Below, piece after piece: positions 8,849-16,951 of a DNA stretch of 34,018 nt. The translations under genes were made by a program, and so were the position numbers. The DNA is from Verrucomicrobiota bacterium (GTDB lineage: Bacteria; Verrucomicrobiota; Verrucomicrobiia; Limisphaerales; UBA11358), in NCBI GenBank assembly GCA_021324235.1, contig JAJPJM010000030.1:1-34018 (forward strand). The letters run 5' to 3'. The notes beneath the pieces were generated by a model that was given only the letters and a program-made list of their open reading frames with translations, was not told the DNA's origin and did no database searches. Position 1 is the stretch's first letter; each line of letters begins with the position of its first letter.

Positions 8849-8933
8849 AAGCCAGGTGTATATATCCAGTCTATAATCCCGTCAATGGAAATTTTTGTTT
8901 TTTGGGGTGGCGGGAAAGGTGTATAGAAAGGGC

Positions 8934-9230
8934 GTGCCAAATCAACGTGCGGTGGGTCAAAAATTGCTGCCGATCGCAGTGGACGAAAAGTTCCTGCGCG
9001 AACTCGACGCCGGGCTCGCCCAGGCGGGTTGCCGGAACCGCTCGCAATTTATCCGCGATGCGATCATCGAGAAGTTGACGCGAGCCGGCATTGCCATACC
9101 CAAGGAACTGGCACTGCCGCCCCGCCGAATCGGCAAAAGCACGGAGACAAAACCCCATTATCCGACGCACCGGCCGTCCCGGTATGAATTGAACGAAAGA
9201 ACCGAATCGAAAAAACGCCGCGCAAAATAA
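8934..9230 (+). CDS. ribbon-helix-helix (CopG-like) protein
   Basis: QKLLPIAVDEKFLRELDAGLAQAGCRNRSQFIRDAIIEKL is an RHH domain; GTG start chosen (ORF track starts at a TTG at 8895). Confidence 0.78.
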   Translation: MPNQRAVGQKLLPIAVDEKFLRELDAGLAQAGCRNRSQFIRDAIIEKLTRAGIAIPKELALPPRRIGKSTETKPHYPTHRPSRYELNERTESKKRRAK

Positions 9231-9398
9231 TTGAAGCGCCCGACGCCGGCGTGGACTTCCCTGTTTTCAATACTTTTTGCCGGAGCCGGCTTGTGGCACC
9301 GGTGATGTTCCAACCCGGCTTGAGCCATCTGTTTGGGCCCAACGTGGTGGTTTTGACATCCGGGTGGATTCGTTTAGTGTGTCTGCGACTTTACCGCC

Positions 9399-10685
9399 AT
9401 GAATCTCACGGAACAAATCACGCAACTGGCCAAACAGGCCCGGGCCGCGTCGCGCGAACTTGCGAAACTGACCGCCCGTGAGAAGAACGATTGTTTGCTG
9501 GCCATGGCCGACGCGCTCGAGAAAAATTCCGATGCGCTCAAGGAAGCCAATACGCGGGACATGGACGCAGCGGCGGAAAATGGCTTGTCCCCGGCCATGC
9601 TGGACCGGCTGAAGCTGGATGACAAGCGGGTCGCGGCCATGGCCAAAGGCTTGCGTGAAGTCGCGGCGCTGCCCGACCCCGTCGGGAGAATCCTGGACGA
9701 ACGCGTCCGGCCGAATGGCTTGAAACTCCAAAAGATTTCCACGCCCATCGGCGTCGTCGTCATCATTTATGAATCCCGGCCCAACGTGACGGCGGACGCC
9801 GCCGGCCTTTGCTTCAAATCCGGCAGCGCCACGATTTTGCGCGGCGGCCGGGAGGCGATGAACTCGAACCAGTTCATCGCGAAAACGATGATTGAGGCGG
9901 GAAAAAAAACGCTCGCAAAATTTCCCGGGCACGGAATTCAGGTCGTCCCCGTGACCGACCGCGAGGCGATCCCGATTCTGCTTTCGCTCACGCAATACGT
10001 CGATTTGTGCATGCCGCGCGGTGGCGAAGGGCTGATTCGCGCCGTGGCCGAATGCTCCCGGGTGCCGGTCATCAAACATTACAAGGGCGTTTGTCACGTC
10101 TATGTGGACGCCGACGCGGATTTGAAGATGGCCGAGGAAATTGCCTTGAACGCAAAAGTCCAGCGCCCGGCGGTCTGCAATGCCATGGAGACCCTGCTCG
10201 TGGACAAAACCATCGCGGCGCGGTTTTTACCCGTCGTGGGCCAGCGACTCAGCGAAAAGAGGGTGGAGTTGCGCGCCGACGCTGATGCCGAAGCCATTTT
10301 GAAATGCTCGATCCACAACACCAAATCCGCCATCAAACGGGCGACCGAACAGGACTGGTTCACCGAATACAACGACTACATCCTGAACGTCCGCGTTGTG
10401 AATGGTGTGCAGCAGGCGATTGATCACATCAATCATTACGGCTCGGCGCACTCGGACAGCATCGTCACAAAAAATGAATTGCATGCGCGACAGTTCCTGA
10501 ACGAAGTGGATTCGGCGACGGTGTATTGGAACGCCTCGACGCGGTTCACTGACGGCGGCGAGTTCGGCATGGGCGCGGAAATCGGCATCAGCACCGATAA
10601 AATTGGCGCGCGCGGTCCAATGGGTCTGGAGGAATTGACCAGCTACAAATGGATCGGCATCGGCAACGGGCAGGTGCGAACCTGA
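9399..10685 (+). CDS. proA: gamma-glutamyl phosphate reductase
   Basis: PIGVVVIIYESRPNVTADAAGLCFKSGSATILRGG; VQRPAVCNAMETLLVD; DGGEFGMGAEIGISTDKIGARGPMGLEELTSYKW. Confidence 0.95.
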   Translation: MNLTEQITQLAKQARAASRELAKLTAREKNDCLLAMADALEKNSDALKEANTRDMDAAAENGLSPAMLDRLKLDDKRVAAMAKGLREVAALPDPVGRILDERVRPNGLKLQKISTPIGVVVIIYESRPNVTADAAGLCFKSGSATILRGGREAMNSNQFIAKTMIEAGKKTLAKFPGHGIQVVPVTDREAIPILLSLTQYVDLCMPRGGEGLIRAVAECSRVPVIKHYKGVCHVYVDADADLKMAEEIALNAKVQRPAVCNAMETLLVDKTIAARFLPVVGQRLSEKRVELRADADAEAILKCSIHNTKSAIKRATEQDWFTEYNDYILNVRVVNGVQQAIDHINHYGSAHSDSIVTKNELHARQFLNEVDSATVYWNASTRFTDGGEFGMGAEIGISTDKIGARGPMGLEELTSYKWIGIGNGQVRT

Positions 10686-10764
10686 GGCGGAAGGACCCGG
10701 CGGGCGAGGATGAATCCTTCGGGGTCAAATCCAGCGGTGTCCCCAATGTGTCCCCAGTATTGAT

Positions 10765-10802
10765 TACATCTGGGAGAGTGCATTGGCACTCTTCCTGATG
10801 TA
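10765..10802. promoter_or_regulatory. strong stem-loop between proA and the GH44 gene
   Basis: TACATCTGGGAGAGTGC-ATTG-GCACTCTTCCTGATGTA: 17-position stem with one mismatch and one G-U. No clear T-tract. Confidence 0.65.
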
Positions 10803-10818
10803 GACTTTGCCATCTACT

Positions 10819-13158
10819 ATGCAAAGACCGTGTTTTCAGTACCGGGCGGGCGGGCAATTATGTCTGCTCGCAGCATTCCTTTTCACCTTGGCCGCCCGCG
10901 CCGACCAAATCGTTTACGACGACGCACTGGAGAATGGCTGGCAGAACTGGGGTTGGGCCACCTTGAACTATACCAACCCGTCGCCGATCCACTCCGGGAG
11001 TGACTCAATCAGTGTTACGATTTCCGGCGCGTGGCAGGGAATCCAAATCTGGCATCCGGATCAGGATTCGACGCCTTACGCGAGCCTCAACTTTTGGCTG
11101 AATGGCGGCTCGAGTGGCGGACAAAAATTGCAGGTTTATGGTTTGCTCGATCTGGGTGGCACCAACAATTTTGCCGCCGGCGCCCATTACCCACTCAGCC
11201 CGCCGGCAGCCGGCGGCTGGCAGCAATTCGTCGTGCCGCTTTCGGCGCTGGGAGTCGCCGGCTCAAACAACTTCACCGGTTTCGTGATTCAGGATTCACA
11301 GGGAACACCCGAACCGACGTTTTATTTGGATGACATTTCACTGGTCGCCGGCGCCGTCACGTCCGGCACCAACACGCCGGTCGCCATCACCGTCAATGCG
11401 CTGGCCAATCGTCATGCGATCAGTCCCTTGATTTACGGCACGGCCTTCGCATCGTCGAATGACCTGGCCGATTTGAATTTCGCCATAAACCGGTCGGGGG
11501 GAAACAACGAGACGCGCTACAACTGGCAACTCAATGCCCACAACCTCGATTTTGACTGGTATTTTGAAAGTTATCCGGACTCCAGCGCCACCCCCGGAGC
11601 CACGGCGGATGCGTTTGTCGCCAACAGCAAGGACGGCGGTGCGCAACCGATGATCACCATACCCATGATTGGCTGGATGCCCAAACTGGGGTCCGGCCGC
11701 ACCATTCTCTACAGTTATTCCACCAACCTATACGGTCCGCAAACTTCGACTGATCCCTACCGGCCCGCCGCCGGCAACGGGATCAGCACCACCAACAACA
11801 CCCCCATTACCTGGAATAATCCGAACGACGCCAACTTCCCCACCAATGTCACCTTTCAACAAAGTTACATTCAACATCTGCTGGGTCAGTGGGGCGCCTC
11901 GACCAACGGCGGGGTGCGCTATTACATCATGGACAACGAGGAAAGCATCTGGTTCTCAACGCACCAGGACGTTCATCCGGTTGGCCCGACGATGCAGGAA
12001 ATTCGCAACGATTTTTTTACTTATGCCAGCATGGTAAAGTCCAACGACCCCAATGTGTTGGTTTGCGGACCGGAGGAGTGGGGTTGGGGCGGCTATCTCA
12101 ACAGCGGCTACGACCAGCAATGGTCCGGCCAGCACAACGATTACAATCCCGCGGATTATCCCGATCGTGGCACCAACGGCGGCTGGGACTATATGCCGTG
12201 GCTGCTGAATCAGATTCACCAGCATGACGTGGGTACCGGCCAGCGGTTGCTCGATTATTTTACTCTTCATTGTTATCCCCAGGAAGGAAGCGTCAGTGGA
12301 AACGCGACTGACACCGCCACGGAACTGCTGCGCAACCAGTCCACGCGCGTGTTTTGGGACAGCAACTACGTCGACCCCAGCTGGATCAACAGCGTCATCA
12401 TGTTAATCCCCCGCATGAAAAGCTGGGTGGCGACCAATTATCCCGACACGAAGATTGGCGTTACCGAATACAATTGGGGGGCGGAAACCGACATCAACGG
12501 CGCGGACGCCCAGGCGGATCTGCTCGGCATTTTCGGCCGGGAAGGACTCGATCTGGCGACCCGTTGGACCACACCGGCCAACACTTCGCCCACCTACAAC
12601 GCGATGAAACTGTATCGCAACTACGACGGCAATAAATCCACGTTCGGCGATACCAGCGTTTTGACCACGGTGCCCAATCCGGACAATCTTTCGGCCTTTG
12701 GCGCCGTGCGAACCAGTGACGGCGCGATGACACTCATGGTCATCAACAAGAACCTTAACAACGCCACGCCGATTACGGCGAGCCTGACCAACTTTAACGC
12801 CGTCGGAACGGCCCAACGCTGGCAGTTAACTTCAGCCAATACCATCAACCACCTCGCGGATGTGGCGCTCGCGAACGGGGTTCTCAGCGATACGCTCCCG
12901 GCCCAGAGCATCACGCTTTTTGTGATGCCGGCAACGAACACCTTCAACCTGCAAATCGGCAACAATAATCCGCCCGGACAACTGGGTGTCTGGCTCAATG
13001 GCCAGGCCGGGCAGAGTTACCTGCTCCAATCGTCCACTGATTTGGTTCATTGGTCGGCCGTCAACAGCAACCTGCTGGCGAGCAATGCGTTTGAGTTTTT
13101 CATGCCCATGACCAACGCGATGCAGATGTTTTATCGCGGGCTATTGAACAGCCCATGA
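10819..13158 (+). CDS. secreted glycoside hydrolase, GH44-like (endoglucanase/xyloglucanase), with N-terminal carbohydrate-binding-like domain
   Basis: Signal peptide; NRSGGNNETRYNWQLNAHNLDFDWYFESYP; YYIMDNEESIWFSTHQDVHP (acid/base region); KIGVTEYNWGAETDINGADAQADLLGIFGREGLDLATRWT (nucleophile region). Confidence 0.82.
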   Translation: MQRPCFQYRAGGQLCLLAAFLFTLAARADQIVYDDALENGWQNWGWATLNYTNPSPIHSGSDSISVTISGAWQGIQIWHPDQDSTPYASLNFWLNGGSSGGQKLQVYGLLDLGGTNNFAAGAHYPLSPPAAGGWQQFVVPLSALGVAGSNNFTGFVIQDSQGTPEPTFYLDDISLVAGAVTSGTNTPVAITVNALANRHAISPLIYGTAFASSNDLADLNFAINRSGGNNETRYNWQLNAHNLDFDWYFESYPDSSATPGATADAFVANSKDGGAQPMITIPMIGWMPKLGSGRTILYSYSTNLYGPQTSTDPYRPAAGNGISTTNNTPITWNNPNDANFPTNVTFQQSYIQHLLGQWGASTNGGVRYYIMDNEESIWFSTHQDVHPVGPTMQEIRNDFFTYASMVKSNDPNVLVCGPEEWGWGGYLNSGYDQQWSGQHNDYNPADYPDRGTNGGWDYMPWLLNQIHQHDVGTGQRLLDYFTLHCYPQEGSVSGNATDTATELLRNQSTRVFWDSNYVDPSWINSVIMLIPRMKSWVATNYPDTKIGVTEYNWGAETDINGADAQADLLGIFGREGLDLATRWTTPANTSPTYNAMKLYRNYDGNKSTFGDTSVLTTVPNPDNLSAFGAVRTSDGAMTLMVINKNLNNATPITASLTNFNAVGTAQRWQLTSANTINHLADVALANGVLSDTLPAQSITLFVMPATNTFNLQIGNNNPPGQLGVWLNGQAGQSYLLQSSTDLVHWSAVNSNLLASNAFEFFMPMTNAMQMFYRGLLNSP

Positions 13159-13216
13159 AGACCAATCGCCCCGCGAAACCGGGCCGACGGTCCGTCCTCG
13201 GGCACTGTCCCAATAT

Positions 13217-13263
13217 GTAGGCGACGAGGTGACGAGTCGTTTGGACCGGCACTCGTGCCCTAC
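13217..13263. repeat. intergenic palindromic element GTAGGCGACGAG...CTCGTGCCCTAC
   Basis: Terminal 12-mers are inverted repeats with 10 of 12 matches. Confidence 0.5.
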
Positions 13264-14685
13264 CACCAAATCAGGCCTGCCTGTCCTCGTTCTATTTTGA
13301 CGCTGAACGTTTTGAAGCTTACTGTCTTCGGCGTGGATGCTGTCTCTTCCAACGAAAAATCCGCGGCGGACGTCGCGCATTTTATTCACGGGCAAACCCC
13401 GGTTGACGGGCTCTTTGCCGGACTGGACTGGCGGATTTCACCGGTACCGTTCCCGCTGGGTGACAGTCTGGCGAAGGATATCGAATCGCTGGGCCGCGTA
13501 TTGCTGCAGTTTTATCGCGCAGTCAACCTGCTCTATCGGCGCAGCGTGGAAGGCAAGCAACCGGCGTGGGTTGCCGAACTGCTGGACCGCGGCAAACCCG
13601 CAGAATTGATCGCGCAACAACGCTCACCCGCGTTCAAGAACGATGTGCCGCGCGTCATTCGGCCCGATATCTTATTGACGGAAACCGGCGTTAGCATCAC
13701 CGAACTGGATTCCGTGCCCGGCGGCATCGGCCTGACGGCATGGCTGAACGCAACTTACGCCGCCGCCGAAGGTCGGGAGTCGAAGGCTGAAAGCAAAATC
13801 ATCGGCGGCGCCGACGGCATGATTCGCGGGTTTGAGTCCATTTTTGGCGACACGCAACAGGTTCACATCGTGGTTTCCGAAGAAGCGGCGACGTACCGGC
13901 CGGAAATGGAATGGTTGGCAAGCCAGGTTCAAGGTTCAAGGTTCAAGGTTCAAGGTTCAAAGTTTGACGGTTTCGCCGACGGCGACGCGGTTTACCGTTT
14001 TTTTGAGCTGTTTGACCTCGCGAACGTTCCGAATTCCGGAAGAATCTTCGAACTGGCCGCGGAGAAACGAATCCGGCTGACCCCGCCGCCAAAGCCGCTG
14101 TTCGAAGAGAAAATGTTGTTCGCACTGTTATGGAACCGGAATTTGCGCGACTTCTGGCGGGCGGAACTGGGGGAAGGCTTTTTGTCGCGCCTGCAAAAAC
14201 TGATTCCCTACACGTGGGCGGTGGATCCGACACCACTGCCGCCGCACGCGGCGATTCCCGAACTGAATCTCACCGACTGGCAGCAGCTGAAAACGCTGTC
14301 GCAACGCCAGCGTGAATTGATTTTGAAGGTATCGGGTTTTTCCGAACACGCCTGGGGCGCGCGGGGCGTCTATCTGGGCAGCGACCTGTCGCACGCCGAT
14401 TGGAGCGCGGCGGTGGACCGGGCCCTGGCCGGTTTTTCCACCTCCCCGTTCGTGCTGCAGCGTTATGAAAAACCGAAAACCGTCGAAACCAGGTGGTTTG
14501 ATTTTCAGAAAAACACGGTCGAATCGATGAAGGGCCGGGTCCGGTTGTGCCCGTATTACTTCGTGGCCGGCGAAGGCGACGCGGCGCGCCCGCAATTAGG
14601 CGGTGCGTTGGCAACCATCGTTCCCGCTGATAAAAAGATTGTCCATGGTATGGCCGATGCGGTTCTGGTACCGTGTGTGGTTTAG
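13255..14685 (+). CDS. uncharacterised protein, possibly ATP-grasp/glutathionylspermidine-synthase-like; start uncertain
   Basis: Long ORF on the coding strand ending 36 nt before mtaB; RPDILLTETGVSITELDSVPGGIG and C-terminal RLCPYYFVAGEGDAARPQLGGALATIVPADKKIVHGMADAVLVPC resemble ATP-grasp segments. Confidence 0.6.
   Translation: MPYHQIRPACPRSILTLNVLKLTVFGVDAVSSNEKSAADVAHFIHGQTPVDGLFAGLDWRISPVPFPLGDSLAKDIESLGRVLLQFYRAVNLLYRRSVEGKQPAWVAELLDRGKPAELIAQQRSPAFKNDVPRVIRPDILLTETGVSITELDSVPGGIGLTAWLNATYAAAEGRESKAESKIIGGADGMIRGFESIFGDTQQVHIVVSEEAATYRPEMEWLASQVQGSRFKVQGSKFDGFADGDAVYRFFELFDLANVPNSGRIFELAAEKRIRLTPPPKPLFEEKMLFALLWNRNLRDFWRAELGEGFLSRLQKLIPYTWAVDPTPLPPHAAIPELNLTDWQQLKTLSQRQRELILKVSGFSEHAWGARGVYLGSDLSHADWSAAVDRALAGFSTSPFVLQRYEKPKTVETRWFDFQKNTVESMKGRVRLCPYYFVAGEGDAARPQLGGALATIVPADKKIVHGMADAVLVPCVV
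13925..13966. repeat. five perfect AGGTTCA heptamers plus one degenerate copy, inside a CDS
   Basis: AGGTTCA x5 then AAGTTTG; encodes QVQGSRFKVQGSKFD. Confidence 0.9.
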
Positions 14686-14688
14686 AGA

Positions 14689-14712
14689 GTTGCTCCGCTC
14701 TTCGGATGCAAC
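14689..14712. promoter_or_regulatory. hairpin immediately upstream of mtaB
   Basis: GTTGC-TCCG-CTCTT-CGGA-T-GCAAC, 9 bp with a single bulge; ends 9 nt before the ATG. Confidence 0.55.
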
Positions 14713-14721
14713 CCCACTTTT

Positions 14722-16101
14722 ATGAACCGCTTTAATAAGCTGGCCATTGACCATCCGGCCGACCTGCGCTTCGGAATCGCCCCCAAACCGTTGACGACCC
14801 GGCAGGGCCTGAAACTGGGCGGCGGAATCGTCTATCCCGAATTAAACTTCACCCTGCCGCCCATGTTTGTGGATGAATCCACGATGCCGGAAGTGCGGGA
14901 GCAGTACCGAGGAATCATTCAGGGCGCCCTGGCCCGCGCGGCGGAACTGGAGGCGCCGGGATTGGTCGTCGAGTTTGAAACCCTGCCGCCGATGACCGAG
15001 CATCCGGCCTGGGGCATCGAGTTGACCCGCATTCTGCTCGACGGCATGGCGGAAGCGCACGCCCGGCACGGCCTCAAAAGCGTTTTGCGCATCACACCGA
15101 ACGACACGCGTGAAATGGAACGCCCGCCCCGGATGCGCAGCGGACCGTTGTTTGAGGCCATGCTGGCCACCTTTGACGGCTGCGCGGCCGCGGGTGCGGA
15201 GTTGTTGAGCATCGAATCGGTCGGCGGCAAGGAAATCCACGACGAGGCACTGATGATGGGCGATCTGCGCGGCGTCCTGTTCGGACTTTGCGTGATGGGC
15301 GTGCGCGACATGCGCTTCCTCTGGACTGAACTCCAACGCATCGCGGACAAACACGGAGTCCACTGCGCCGGCGACACCGCCTGTGGCTTCGGCAATACGG
15401 CGATGGTCCTGGCCGGGCAACAGATGATCCCGCGCGTCTTCGCGGCCGTGGTGCGGGCCATCAGCGCCGTGCGAACGCTCGTGGGTTACGAATGCGGTTG
15501 CGTCGGGCCCGGCAAGGATTGCGGTTACGAAAACCCGATTCTCAAGGCCATCACCGGTTTTCCGATGGCCATGGAAGGCAGGACCGCCGCCTGCGCGCAT
15601 TCGAGTCCGCTGGGCAACATTGCGGCCGCCGCGTGCGACACGTGGAGCAACGAATCCGTCCAGAACATCAAACTGCTCGGCGGCATGGCGCCGACGGTTT
15701 ACGTCGAGCAACTCATTTACGACTGTCGCGTAATGAACCAGGCGCTGGCGGACGGCCGCGACGCGGCCTTGCAGTATCGCAAATGGCTGGTGGCTTCCGA
15801 TGCGGCGCTCGATCCGCAAGCGTATGTGCTCACGCCGGAAAGCGCCGTGGCCATCGCCCGGGTCATCGTGAACGCGCCGAACCATTACGCCGCCGGCCGG
15901 GCCGCCGGCCTGACCGCCGTCAAATTGTTGCGCGACGCGCACCGGGACGGACAGGTCAAAATCCTCAAACGCGAATTGCCATGGCTGGAGCGGATGCAAA
16001 AAACGCTGGAAAGCCTGCCGGCCGGTGAAAACCAGTTCATCGACGAGATGATGGGCGTGGTGGATACCAGCAAGTTCGTCGCGGCCGATTACGAACTGTA
16101 A
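14722..16101 (+). CDS. mtaB: methanol:corrinoid methyltransferase-like protein (MtaB family)
   Basis: FGIAPKPLTTRQGLKLGGGIVYPELNFTLPPM; SIESVGGKEIHDEA; CAGDTACGFGNTAMVLA; VGYECGCVGPGKDCGYENPILKAITGFPMAMEGRTAACAHSSPLGN. Zn-ligand-type Glu/Cys contexts present. Confidence 0.88.
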   Translation: MNRFNKLAIDHPADLRFGIAPKPLTTRQGLKLGGGIVYPELNFTLPPMFVDESTMPEVREQYRGIIQGALARAAELEAPGLVVEFETLPPMTEHPAWGIELTRILLDGMAEAHARHGLKSVLRITPNDTREMERPPRMRSGPLFEAMLATFDGCAAAGAELLSIESVGGKEIHDEALMMGDLRGVLFGLCVMGVRDMRFLWTELQRIADKHGVHCAGDTACGFGNTAMVLAGQQMIPRVFAAVVRAISAVRTLVGYECGCVGPGKDCGYENPILKAITGFPMAMEGRTAACAHSSPLGNIAAAACDTWSNESVQNIKLLGGMAPTVYVEQLIYDCRVMNQALADGRDAALQYRKWLVASDAALDPQAYVLTPESAVAIARVIVNAPNHYAAGRAAGLTAVKLLRDAHRDGQVKILKRELPWLERMQKTLESLPAGENQFIDEMMGVVDTSKFVAADYEL

Positions 16102-16201
16102 TCGCCAAAAAACGGCATGTTAAAACCAACCCTTGGTTGGCGATCGGGCCGCCGATGCGGTTTATTCAAATTGAACCAACATCACGTTTGAACCCCAGCC
16201 T

Positions 16202-16834
16202 ATGGACGACCATCAACCACTTTATGAAGCCATCCTGATCGGTGATGGCAAAGCCGCCCGGGCCGCCACCGAGCAGGCGCTGGCGGCCGGCATGGATCCC
16301 TTGAAACTTGTGCAGGATCATATGATGCGCGCCATGGCGGAGGTGGGGCGGCGTTTTGAGTGTCACGACTATTTCGTCCCGGAACTGCTGCTCGCCGCGC
16401 GCGCCATGAAAAGCGCCCTCGAACCCATCCGTCCGCTGCTCAAAAACCAAAGCATCGGACCGTCCGGATGCGTTCTCATCGGGACCGTCACGGGTGACCT
16501 GCATGATATCGGCAAGAACCTGGTGATCGCGATGCTGGAAGGTGCCGGTTTTGAGGTGGTGGACCTCGGAGTCAACGTGCCGCCGGGACAATTCGTCCAG
16601 AAAATCAAAGAAAAAAATCCTCACATCGTCGCCATGTCGGCCCTCCTGACCACCACCATGCCGGCCATGAAGACCACCATTGACGCCCTGAAACAAGCCG
16701 GGGTGCGCAATCAGGTAAAGATAATCGTTGGGGGCGCGCCGATTACGCAAAAATATGCCGATGAGATCGGCGCCGATGGCTACACCGAGACGGCTTCGGG
16801 CGCGGTGGCGCTGGCGCGCAAAGTCATGGCCTAA
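16202..16834 (+). CDS. mtaC: corrinoid (B12-binding) methyltransferase protein, MtaC-like
   Basis: GTVTGDLHDIGKNLV (DxHxxG lower cobalamin ligand motif), ALLTTTMPAMKTTIDAL, IIVGGAPITQKYADEIGADGYTETASGAV. Confidence 0.9.
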   Translation: MDDHQPLYEAILIGDGKAARAATEQALAAGMDPLKLVQDHMMRAMAEVGRRFECHDYFVPELLLAARAMKSALEPIRPLLKNQSIGPSGCVLIGTVTGDLHDIGKNLVIAMLEGAGFEVVDLGVNVPPGQFVQKIKEKNPHIVAMSALLTTTMPAMKTTIDALKQAGVRNQVKIIVGGAPITQKYADEIGADGYTETASGAVALARKVMA

Positions 16835-16951
16835 GCATGTTTGCAAAAATGAACGCCGGGAGCACCAGTCTTTCCGCAATGATAATTCCGCCCACGCCGA
16901 TTTTATTGACTGGCGCGCAGGCGTTTTAGGTTTTATTGTCGGGAAAGCCAC

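Noticed and set aside
9353-9380. TTGACA - 16 nt - TAGTGT as a proA promoter
   Set aside because: The -35 box is perfect, but the -10 box matches only about half the consensus; too weak to call.
14842-15999. 385-aa antisense ORF over mtaB, with similar large antisense ORFs at 2226-3215, 6500-7531, 9267-10097, 18048-19385, 19331-20776, 25486-26034 and 28458-29594
   Set aside because: High GC leaves antisense frames open; these show no family motifs, while the opposite strand encodes recognisable proteins.
16115-16165. CCAACCCTTGGTTGG mini-hairpin between mtaB and mtaC
   Set aside because: Stem only 5-6 bp, within chance expectation; not reported as a feature.
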